DNA of 64,000 bases from Heterodera schachtii (lineage: Eukaryota > Nematoda > Chromadorea > Rhabditida > Heteroderidae), in the NCBI GenBank assembly GCA_023374025.1, contig SIJG01000022.1:1302001-1366000 (forward strand). Direction: 5' to 3'. Below are positions 43,729 through 54,300 of this stretch, one piece after another. The number at the start of each line of letters is the position of its first letter. Positions within the stretch are counted from its first letter, which is position 1. The translations under genes and the position numbers were made by a program. The notes under the pieces were generated by a model that was given only the letters and a program-made list of their open reading frames with translations, was not told the origin of the DNA and did not search any database.

Positions 43729-44200
43729 TCAAGAAATGCAACAAAACGGGGGCAGAGGGGGAGGAGATAAGAATGTCATCGCCCGGGGGGTGCAAAGAGC
43801 AAAGAGATAATGCAATAGAGATTGAAGAAATGGAGAGGAAGAGTGGGGGAGAGATGACTCAGAGGAAGGGAGAGAGAGAGAGGAGGTGAGAGGGGAAGAG
43901 AGAGAGCGGAGGGGAGAGAGAGCGGAGGGGAGAGAGAGAGGAGGGGATAGAGAGAGAAAGGAGAAGGACAAGTGAGAGAAAGAAGGAGAGAAGGGAAGAG
44001 GAGGGGAGGATAGAGAAGGGAAGACAGAGAGAGAATTCATGGGTTGAAGAAAAAGGAGATACAGAGCGAGAGAGACATAGAGAGAGAAAGGAGAAGGACG
44101 TGGAGAGAGAAAGAGAGAGAGAAGGGGAGAGGGGAAGAGAGAGAACTCGAGCATGAAGGGCATAAAGAGAGAGGGACAGATGGCAATGTCATCAAAACAT
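43729..44200 (+). repeat. Long polypurine (GAGAGGGA) tract
   Basis: Nearly 470 bases of plus strand are almost only G and A, in irregular GAGA, GGGAGAGAGA and GAAGG mixtures, followed by a run of about 18 C at 44202-44220. The long minus-strand open frame through it is an artefact of Ser/Leu/Pro-type pyrimidine codons. Confidence 0.95.
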
Positions 44201-44220
44201 TGCCCCCCCCCCCCCCCCCC

Positions 44221-45525
44221 GCCAATTACAAACGGGGAATTTGTGGATTTGGTAATTTGCTCGACAATTAGGCCGCCGCCACCCTTCAAATGGCGATGAC
44301 TGTCAAAAGGGCCGCCGCGTTATTTACAGAAATGTTGAAACTAGATACAGTACATTTTATAAGCGATGTGAAGCAAAATTGGATTTAATTATTTTAATGC
44401 GGCGGTTTGTGATATTTGCGCCTGTGCCCGTAATTTATGCCATTCAAACAATTGGGCCATAAGAGCAAATGCCCGGGGCGCAAAATGTCGGCCGGCATAT
44501 GTTTAGAGTCAAGTCATACATTTCTTGGACAAAAACCAGGCCCAAGAAAAATTCAGGCCTGGGTCGAGAGTGAACAAAATTAGCAGAATCATATTTGTAA
44601 TTTTATAATTCATATTTCAATTCCAATATTATGTATGTGTGTATAGGACAGACAAAAAAAGGCAGTCAAATGCACGGACAAAAGGGCAACAAATAAATCA
44701 GCAAAGACGAGGAGGAGGCAATTTGATGTACAAAAAGAAGAAATCATCACTTTGGCATTTTATATCAAAATAAATCCTATTGCTTGGCCAGTGGGAAAAA
44801 TTCAACAAAAAATAAAATTTCGTGTAATTTGAATAAATTTTGTAAAACAAAAAAACGATAGGTAAATAAATTCCGCAAAAAATGAATGGCAATTTAAAAA
44901 TCCCGACCGGCCCAACATACAGATCAACAAAAAATGATCAACATTTGTTAATTAATCCCCAACTCTGATCAATGATCACTCCGTCTATCCGTTCCGATCC
45001 ATTTGCTGCTGCTCTTCTTTTCTGCTGTTGTCCTCCCATTTCCGTCGCTGTTCTTCTTCATCTTCCGTCGCCACATCAACAATTAATCCTGCCAATGAAG
45101 ATGATGATATTGCTGACAGTTGCATTGGAAATCTGTTTGAAACAAAAAAAAAGTTATGTGCCAAATTTTTTGAGATAAAGCCGCTATTTTTTGAAAATTA
45201 AATTTTTTTTTTCGGCATTTTGTTCGAGTCTGGTTCTAAAGGGACATTAGAACCAGATTTATTGGCCTGAACAGGATTCGTATTCAGACAATTTTTTTGG
45301 GAGGGGCACCCGAATGATTTGTCCACTTCAGGCACAAAATTTTCCGGTGAAATTTTTGAAAAATTTCGGCGCCATAGAAAAAAAAATAAAAAAATTTTTT
45401 AACCATTTTTGGCAAATTTGGGCATTCCAGGGCAGAATTTTGGAAAAATTTAGGCACCGCCTGGGAAAATTTAGAAAATCTTGGGTCAAATTGTAAAAAA
45501 AAAAACCGATTATCTTCACTGGCAC
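44221..45525. other. Spacer, no gene supported
   Basis: Short open frames exist but lack splice partners and look compositional. A half element with GTTCGAGTCTGGTTCTAAAG and its inverse CTTTAGAACCAGA-like copy (45222-45262) forms a small hairpin. A TGATCA cluster lies at 44935-44985. Confidence 0.5.
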
Positions 45526-48187
45526 TCACTCGCCGCCTCCGCTTCCGCGTTGGTCGTCGTCGTCGTCGTCGTCGGCACCTGCGGCACCGTTGTCGGACGG
45601 CGACAATGGTGGCGGTGACGCAACAGTCGCATGCTGCTGGAAGTCGCCAGCAGCAAAAGACGCAACACTCGCCCCAGTCGCTGCCGGCGTCGCAGTGGTC
45701 GCCGAAGTGGCAGCAGTCGCCGCCAGCCGTTCATTTAACATTCGAAGCGCCTTTTGTCTGCAAATTGGAAAAACGCATTAATTAATTAATTAGTTGGTTG
45801 TGAAGGCGTCTAATTTAGGTTGAAAGGAAAAATTTTTTTTTCTAATTTTGAAATTTATGTCAATTTTCTTTAAAATTTCGTTAAATTTGCAAAAAAAAAA
45901 TTTCCCTAAAGGTACCTAATGTGCATCGCTGCCCTACAAAAAATTTTTTAAAATTGGTATTTTTAAGAAAAAAAAATTGTTGCCTGCCCTTTTTCACCCA
46001 CCACAAGGTCTACTTTTTGGAAAATAATCTGATGGCGAAAACTTTCTTAAAAAAACAGGATTTTATGTCACAAATTTTTTTTTTTTACGGGCCTTACCGC
46101 TGCAAAGGGTTTTCAAAAGTTGAAAAAAATTCAGTGTTTTTTTCTATCGGTAAAAATTTGTCCCCGTTCCGTTAAAAGTGTGTTATGCCGTCATTGACCC
46201 CGCCGCGGCAAACGCCTCGCGCCTCGGCCCCCGAAACGCACCGGCGCCGCTCCGCGTCCCAACCCTCGGGCGCCAACACCGCCGCACTCGCGTCCACCAC
46301 GCGCAGCGACTGCAGCGTGTCCGCGTGCAGTGTGTCCTCCTCCGCCTGGGCCAGCCGCTCGGTGCGCAGCACGCGCCGCAGCACACCCGCGCGACGCAGC
46401 GAGCGAAACGTCAGCCGACCGCACAGCGTGGCCAACGGTTGGGCACGGCGCGGGAACAAACTGCACAACAGGAAAAAAGCAAATTTTTATGGAAATTTTG
46501 AAAAAATTCTTGAAGGGGTAGGTAAGTGGTAGGCAGGAAATTTTTTTTTTTTAAATTCTCCGTTTCCAAATTTTTCCCCCATTTTTTGGCTTTTGTGAAA
46601 AACAAGGCCTTAAAATAATGGAAAATTCCGGTTCCATTTGTTGAAAAAAAAACTTGCTTGGAATTTCCTGTAAAACAATTTTCGAATTTTTTTTTTAAAT
46701 TCCGGGGGAAAACACAGTGCCTATGTTTAACCTGGCCCATGTGAAGTGTTCGCTGCGGTCTCCGACCATCGGCTCAGGCATGCCGCCCCGGGACTGGAAG
46801 AAGCGCAGATAGGTCCAACTGATTTGGGCCGAAAAGCTGAAAAACGGACATTTATGAAGGAAAAAAATGAAATTTTTTAAAGGAGGGGGGGGAGGGTAGC
46901 GTGGTAAAAAAAAAACGAGAAATTGGCTGAAAATTCAAAAACGGCACCCTAAAAATGGGTAAATGATGGAAAATAACCAAAATTTTAAAAAAAGGAATGA
47001 AAATAAAACATTTGTTGGAATGGCACAGTGCCACGGCACAGCCCAAACAGCCAAAGGACGGCACAAAGCAATGCCAATGTGAACGGCAAATGGCCATTTT
47101 TCAGACGACCAGCGGGCGTTGTCAACAGCACAGTGTCCGGAATGTACTGGAAATGGCTTTTTGATTTTTACTGGGTTAAAGCCTTGAAAAAAATTTTTTT
47201 ACTCAATTTTCTAATTATTTTTAGAAAATTTGACGCAAATGGCAAAAATTTGTCACTTTTTTGACGCTAAACCGATACAAATTCCTGCTTTTTCGCTCCA
47301 GCGTTGAAAAATATGAAAAAATAACACTTGGAAAGCCCGGATAGCAGAAAAAACTTCGGGCTCCCGCGTCCGAAAAAAAAAAATTTTTTTTTTTTGCTAG
47401 GGGCCTTGATTGGGGCCATCGAATGAAACCGAATTGTTTCAATTCGGACAACTATGACAAGAGTTGTACACCAAAAAATGGTCATGGCTTTTTGGCACTC
47501 CAAAGGGTTTTATTGGGTATAGGCTCACTGGTTTTGAAATTTAATTTTTTTTAAATGCCAACTTGTTTAAGCGCCACCAACGCGGCCATTGCCAGCGCAG
47601 AAGTGCCACTGATCGGTGCCAAATAAAAGGGCGTGATCAGGCCGAGAAAAGCGTACAGAAGCAGTGAACAAATGATCAATGCGAACAGAGTGCCAAACTG
47701 TAAAAAAAAATGGAGTGGCATTGAAAATTTTTTTTGATGGACCTGAAATTTTTTGGTAAAAATTTTCGAGGGGCTAACAGGTTAGAACCCCTTATTCACA
47801 ATACGAGAAAAAAAAACTGTCCATTAAACAATGGTAAATTCTCGAGCAAAAACCTCCAATTTCTTGGAATTTTTTCGAGGTCAATTTTTTTTTTGAAATT
47901 TTTTTTTATTTATGGCATTTACTTGGGCAATGAACGCCAATTTCACAATTTCCAACAATGGCCAATTTGGCTGAATGTACAAAACGAACTGATGAAAGCT
48001 GTACACGCTCCATACCAGCACTAAAAGCACAAAATTTGGGGGGGGGGGATCGGAAAAAATTTTTTACCAATTAAATTTGTTTCGACGAATAAATTTGTGA
48101 AAAAACGCCACAAATGGAGACGGAACAAGCTAATTGGGACGAGCACAAGCAGATCAGCAAGCGGCGAAATGAGCCCAATGAGCAAGG
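45526..48187 (-). CDS. TMEM115: TMEM115 (rhomboid-like Golgi protein)
   Basis: TMEM115 is a rhomboid-fold, catalytically dead Golgi membrane protein linked to retrograde traffic and glycosylation. Seven minus-strand exons join in phase: 48187-48068, 48020-47923, 47697-47563, 47146-47010, 46836-46732, 46460-46242 and 45757-45526. They give about 347 residues; the human protein has 351, so only a short N-terminal exon is missing. Membrane segments include ISPLADLLVLVPISLF, TLFALIICSLLLYAFLGLIT and LPFTLALLCAVLWLFGL. Family landmarks are MAALVALKQ, ISWTYLRFFQSRGGMPEPM and the tail DAERRRQKALRMLNERLA. The C-terminus adds Ala/Thr-rich sequence and seven Asp. The first exon probably lies between 48.2 and 51.2 kb; I could not place it. 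Confidence 0.9.
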
Positions 48188-48485
48188 CTAAAGTGGATTT
48201 TGGAATTTAAAAAAATGGGGTTCAAAATTAGTAAAAAAAATTTTTTGGGAAATTTTTGCTAGGCCTAGGACTTTCGCTCCCACCCAGCACAAAAGACTCT
48301 GCTAAATGATCGAAATGCGGTTTTGTTTGAGTTTAGGGCTCTGTGTTCCGGCATTTTCCGCGAAAAATGACAAAAAATCAAGAGATTAATCCGAGTGTAA
48401 TTGCTTTCCAAGCCCGGGTGTAACAACTCGTTAAACTGACATAAAAAAGTTTTTTTTTTTTTTTTTGCAATTTTTGTGTAAATTT

Positions 48486-48689
48486 ATGGCATTAACAAGG
48501 CATGGAACAAAATTTACCGGCATATTGAGCGACGAGTATAAATTTGAACAGGGGATTTGCCCTGAACACGGGCTGGACCTGGAGAAGGAATTGCAGCTGA
48601 AGATTTTGCAGTTGGTTCATAAAGGTAAAATAGGGGACAATCAACAGATTTTGCTGTCAATCAAAACAAATTTTGAGGAAAGCGACTAA
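48486..48689 (+). CDS. Small ORF, 67 aa, unrecognised
   Basis: The frame begins MALTRHGTKFTGILSDEYKF and ends LSIKTNFEESD-stop. Composition (many K, E, L, Q; EHGLDLEKELQLKILQLVHK in the middle) is that of a real helical protein rather than AT-rich noise. No acceptor or partner exon is clear; a 15-T run lies just upstream. It sits antisense to the expected first intron of TMEM115. It could be a gene fragment. Confidence 0.3.
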   Translation: MALTRHGTKFTGILSDEYKFEQGICPEHGLDLEKELQLKILQLVHKGKIGDNQQILLSIKTNFEESD

Positions 48690-48700
48690 ACATTATTAAA

Positions 48701-48801
48701 TAGAGGGTTGGGCCCCCGACCCCGCCCCGACCCCGACGCTTCCAACCGCGACGACCCCGAACCCCGAATTTTCCAACCCCGACGTCGGGGGCCCAACCCT
48801 A
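48701..48801. mobile_element. 101-bp hAT-like MITE with perfect 8-bp target duplication
   Basis: The ends are TAGAGGGTTGGGCCCCCGAC and GTCGGGGGCCCAACCCTA. Identical 8-mers TTATTAAA flank it (48693-48700 and 48802-48809). The body is CCCCGACCCCG repeats. Confidence 0.9.
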
Positions 48802-49098
48802 TTATTAAAGTTGGGGCTCACAGAAGTGCTGCTTTCTCAGAATTTTGTTGTTTTTCAAAGAATCTTTGAAAGATTGATCAAATTTATGCTTTCGATGCCA
48901 TCATAATATAGGGGGGGGGGGGGGGCTAGTTTTGTTATAATACTGGATTTGGAAATCTTTTTTTCCACATTGTTTTCAAAAACAATATTTTTGGCTCTTT
49001 CCTTAGGAGGTAAGCATGCATTGGTTATTGGATTTTTGGTAAGTAATTTTAGTAAGGAATCATTTTTTTCGAAAATACCAAAAAACTAAAGTCATATA

Positions 49099-49668
49099 TA
49101 GGGCCCGGATTCTTAAGTTTTTGCTTATTTTTTCTGCGGCTTTAACTCGACGAGAAATGCACGAAAAACACATTTTTTGTTCGAAAATTTTGTGTTTTCA
49201 CGCACTTATTCGAACTTAGAAATGCTTATTTTGGCGTTTCATGCTTAAAAATGCATATTTTATAGGTTCGCCCTTAAAATAAGTTTTTGTACTTATTTTA
49301 GCGTTTCGTGCGTATTTTCGTTCTTATTTCGCGATCTTTGGGAAATTTATTAACAAAAATGCAATAAAAACGAAAAATACACCCCTAACAAATAAGAATC
49401 GACCCAAAAAATTTCGGAAAAATACACCCCCTGAGAATCGACCCTTAAATCCTGCAAATTTCTAAATGTACTTCATTTCTAACTGCAATCAATAAATAAA
49501 ATTGTTTGACTTAATTTTAATTAATTTACATAGAGAACAGCAATTTTAACAAATTTCACCCCTACATTTGTAATTTTTCATGCTTATTTTCGCACTTATT
49601 TCGCGCTTTTTTCGCACTTATCTAAGCACTTATTTTGGACTTTTTCGCGCTTAAAAATCCGAGCCCTA
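49099..49668. mobile_element. 570-bp hAT-like element with perfect 8-bp target duplication
   Basis: It starts TAGGGCCCGGATTCTTAAG and ends AAAAATCCGAGCCCTA. The 8-mer GTCATATA is present on both sides (49091-49098 and 49669-49676). The subterminal zones hold repeated GCTTATTTTnGC/GCACTTATTT motifs on both flanks. No transposase frame is visible. Confidence 0.9.
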
Positions 49669-51309
49669 GTCATATAGATCGTAAAAGCTTAGCAAAACCA
49701 TGCTTCCAAGGGTTTCGAGGTCGCTGATCACGAATCCTACATCCATTTCGACCAATGCCGAACCGCGATTCCCGATCTCGAACAAAAAGTCGTAAACTCG
49801 AATTTCACATTTTTGTTTACTTTGTTTAAATACACGGAAACGAACTGAAAGCCATCAATTCTTCAATAAACTAATTTATTACCAAATTTAATTCATATCA
49901 TATTGATCTGTAGTATTTTATGATTTATCCGGTTGATCGATCAGTCCCACTTTCCCACTCCTCCTCCCTCTTCTTTCTTTACCATCTCATACACAATTAG
50001 TCACTATTTCCACAAATTTATCACACGCCATCTCCGCACTCCGTCCCCCTCCCCTCTATCATTTGATTCATTGCCCCTCCATTTCCAACATTAGCAGCAG
50101 CAGGTCTTCTTCACATGCGCCTCGTTTGTCAGCACATGGACAAACGCCGATGATTTTTTTTTGTCCCATTTTTATCAGCAAAATTTAACGACAAAAATCC
50201 ATTCTAATGCTTTTTTCTATTTTCACATACAATAATTCACCGGGTGAAATGAATTATATGGCTTAAAATAGGTAGGAGGTTGGTCCGTCCTTCGTGACTT
50301 TTTTGTTTAATTAGCTGAACCCCTCCGTTTTTGCTCCATTCCATTTTTGGGCATTTCTAATTGGATCATTAAAATAATTTGTTTGTGTCATTTTTTGATT
50401 TGACCAAACCCTAACTCGAACCGAAAGCCGAAAATTCAACTTTTTTGAAGTTCAATTTGTTAAATTTAGTTTGGAATTGGTCAAAATTTAGGGAACCGGC
50501 CACTTCGGCGCGGGCCATTTCGGCGCCGTTTCAAAAAACTTTTTTCATTACCAACCAAATTAAATATTTTTATTATCATTCGATAGCTCTTGAGATTCTC
50601 TATTAGCCTGCAAAATTTCAAAAAATTTCATCTGTTTACAAAAAAGTTATGGCTAAAAAACCTCAAAAATTGACTTTTTCTTGGCTTTTTCGGCGCCGCG
50701 TGCCATAACTTTTTTTATTTTTGAATCATTCATTATCTATTTTGGCATGTAAATATAGAGCACACAAAGAGCTTTCAAATGATGCGAGAATGGTTAAAGT
50801 TGACTGACAAATAAAAAAGTTATAGCATTTCAAAATTTGCAGCGCCAAAATGGTCCGCGCCGAAGTGACCCCGACCCCAAAATTTATTGTCTAATTCGTG
50901 ATCAGTGATCACTGACACCAAAAACCCCTCTGAACAAGTTCTCACGACTTATTATGACAAAAAAAAATTTTAAGGGTCCTTCCTTTTTTTCGGGGATTCC
51001 CAACTGTAAGCATTGGGTGGTTCCCATCTACAAAAGTGCCATTTTCAATCCGGTTTTTTCAAATACTTTTTTCAATTTGCCTATGACAACAGACGCCGTC
51101 AAAAAATGACTAAAATTGTGCCGTTTTTTATATTGATTAAAATTGTACCGTTTTATATGGGTATGCAATATCAATTTGAGGCCCTCCAAACTGTTCCAAC
51201 TTTAATTTTTCTTCATTTTTTGTCCATTTTTAGATTGTTTACACCATTTTAATTACCCTTTGATTATTTGTGTCCTTTTTTTGTTTGCATTCATTGCAAT
51301 TAAAAAAAA
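49669..51309. other. Spacer between TMEM115 and the PLEKHM2-like gene
   Basis: Holds a half GCTGATCACGAAT element (49722-49800), an inverted-repeat relic (50570-50680 with CGATAGCTCTTGAGATTCTC) and another element end near 50893. The first exon of TMEM115 may be here on the minus strand, but I see no clear candidate. Confidence 0.5.
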
Positions 51310-54300
51310 ATGTTTCATCACTTCGCTCCCATTGGCCTTCCACAAAATGCTGCCGCATTTAAACCCACAAAGGGCCAACATGAGCAAATTGAGCGGAGCA
51401 TTAACGGGGCGGTGGACGAAATTCTCAACACCAACGGCGGCGGCGGCGGAGCGTTGGGCACACAAACGGCGGCGGCAGCCGACAAAAAGTGTCATCAATT
51501 AATTAATTAGTGCACCATTAATTGCTGTCCTTCCCGCAGAGAATACACGAAGCCGACGATCACGTACAATTTGGCACATCCGGACACTGTCATTTTGCTC
51601 AAGAGTCTTGACGCGTTCTTCGCTCATGGGTTTTTTTTTTGTTTTGTTTATTAAAGTTTTAATTTCCACAGAGTTACCAAATTTTCGATACGTTTTGATT
51701 TTGCTCATTTAAACACACTCAAAATTTGCAACAAAAAATGTGCATAGTTAAAGTGCATTTCTTGGAGACATAAATGCCACAATTTGATAACGAAAAAATA
51801 TCCCCTTTCTAATGGTTTCATGACATGCCATTTAAAAGTTAAAAATAAATAAATTTGCACCCGAATTTTGGCAGGCGCAAATATATATGCACTCCTAAAA
51901 ATCATCGAATTTTATTTGTTTCGGTATTTTAAAATTGGATTTTCAACTGGAAAAAATTTATAAATGGATTCAATTCTTTCTTTAATTTAATTTTTGCAGA
52001 TTGCTGAAGACAGACAAATGCTACTGGGCATTTGCGCGCGAGTTCATCCCAAGCGCGGAACGTTCCGAAATGCGCGTCCGCTGGGCATGCCGGAATCGCC
52101 GCGCGCTGTCATTGGCATGGCTCAAAGACTCATTGAACAGGTTGACCCGGCTTTTATCTGCTTGTGCCAATAAATTCATTAAAATTTTGAATTTTAAAAG
52201 AGGGTCAAATGGGAACATTTCATTTCTCCCGTCGTTTCTTCCCCCCCCCCCCCCCCCTCCCCCCTCCGAATTTTTTTTTTTTTTTTGTGAATTACCAGGA
52301 AATTTTTTTTGAAAAACCAGGATATGGAAGTACCGAAAAACGAAACATTGTAATTCCTCACGCTTTTCAGGGCCAATTTGCACTTCCAATTGTTGTCATT
52401 CATCGCCTGTGGCGACGTGTTGAAGCGGGCCCATTACGAGCGCAACGCGTGCATGCGCAACACGGCACTGCTCAAGCGCATTTGTGTACGCGTTGACCAG
52501 CTCACCGAACTCCAGTTCAACATCGAGGCGAGCAACAGCACCTTTTTGGGGCCATTTTTATTTGTTTTTAAGGCACGTAGCAAATTTTTAGCTTTTACCA
52601 ATGCTAGAAAAAAAATTTTTTTTTTTTTGATGGAGGGGTTGGTTGGATTTTTTTTTCTTATTTTTCACTGAAAAGTTCTTTTGAAAACGCTGAAAGCAGG
52701 TCCCAGCAAACCGAATAAGTTCCTAAATTGCTCCAATATTTCCAAAAAAAAAATGCTAAAATTTTTTTCTTAGATCGGCAAATGTCAATCTGGTCTAAAA
52801 AACATTAAAAATGGCAATGTTTCAGTATCATGGTGTACTTTTTTTAAATTGAGAGAATTTTTGTTTCCACCAAAGAAATTTGTGTCAATAATGTTAGGAC
52901 CTTTTAAAAAAATTCCATTATTGTCCGTATTGAAACGGGGGGAATAGCCCATTTTTTACCATGAAAAAATAACCCCATTTTTAGCCCCCGTATGTGTTCC
53001 ATCCGGAGGACACACCAATCGCATTGCCAAGAACAATGACATCAGCAACAACAGCAGTGCTGATGTCCACGGCACAGTTCTTTGACGGCACAATGTCTCC
53101 AATTGGTGGGTCCAGCAGTTGCAACTCGTCACTGATGAATGGCACCGCTGGTGGACAACAACAGCAGCGCCAGCGGAAACAACAAGTTCGAGTTGTACAG
53201 CAACCAACGCCAAATGTGCCAATGAACATCCGGCGACGCATGACACCGGCACAAAATGTGGCACTACCAAAGTCATTTGGTTCGTTTTTTTTGCCATAGA
53301 CCTACAAACAAAAAAAATTTTTTTTTTGGATTTGGGTTTTTTGCATGTAACTTTTTTCATTAGGTAATGTTCGTTTTAAATTCGACTTTTTCAGTTGGCT
53401 CCTTTTATGAGACGGCCACCCCACGCAGCAGCACCTTCCTGGACGGACTGGTGGACGACTTGCCCGAGGTGGACCTGTCCGTGTTGGGCCCGTCCACGGC
53501 CGACCAAATTGTGCGCAGTCACCAAGAACAGGCAAAAAATATTTTTATTAGTATGAAATTTGGAAAATTAATAAAAAAATATATATATAAACTTTTGGAA
53601 GGAAATTACGAAATTGTAAAAAATTTTCGAAATTCCTTGGTTTTCCCAATAAAAAAAACTGACAAAAGCAAATATTAAAAAAAAATGTTGCCCCCGATTC
53701 CAGAGTTACATCCTGGACCAAATGTTGCACAACAAGCGCAAAAGTTACACCAATTTTGACACATTGTTGGCCGACGACGAAGAGGAGGAGGAGCAGGAAC
53801 AGAAACGCCAGCAACACCTCAACAACACCAAGCAGGACAAGGAAGCAGAACCAGTCGGTGCGCAGTTACGTGCCGGAGGACCCGGAAACGGGTGCTACTA
53901 CCACAACGATTGGTGGTGGCACGGGTGGCGATGACGTTGGCATCGATGCCAATATTGTGCAACAACAACACCAAGCAGTACCTAGCAGGAGTTGTGGCAA
54001 CCAACAGCCGCAAATTGCTGCCGTGCCGTCCACCTCGTCGTTGAACAGCTCGTCCACCGAGTTCAAATTTGGTGCAACCACCAGTTCAGCCGCAACGCGT
54101 GAGGACGACGAGCTCAGCGAGTTGGAGGACACCGGGACGGCGCTTGTTGAGGGCGAAGTGCTGTGAGTGTTTTTTATTTTTGCCAATCTATTTGTAATAC
54201 TATTCTGGGTTTTTGGACTTTTGGTGTTTGGAGCGGACAACTCGCTGGGAAAACTATTTTTAAAAGAAATGCACTTACAATTAGTAAATTTTCAAAAAAA

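Noticed and set aside
43729..44289. Long minus-strand open frame rich in Ser, Leu and Pro
   Set aside because: It is the pyrimidine strand of the polypurine tract, which lacks stop codons for compositional reasons.
44972..45178. Hydrophobic 68-codon frame (FAAALLFCCCPPISVAVLL)
   Set aside because: No splice partners, and the hydrophobicity reflects T-rich codons; not enough to call a membrane protein.
46178..46532. Plus-strand open frames of about 100 codons
   Set aside because: Shadows of the minus-strand TMEM115 exon 46460-46242, which is supported by family sequence and phase.
53866..54240. Minus-strand frame of 124 codons
   Set aside because: Lies opposite the Ser/Thr-rich exon 7 of the PLEKHM2-like gene, and its sequence is low-complexity.
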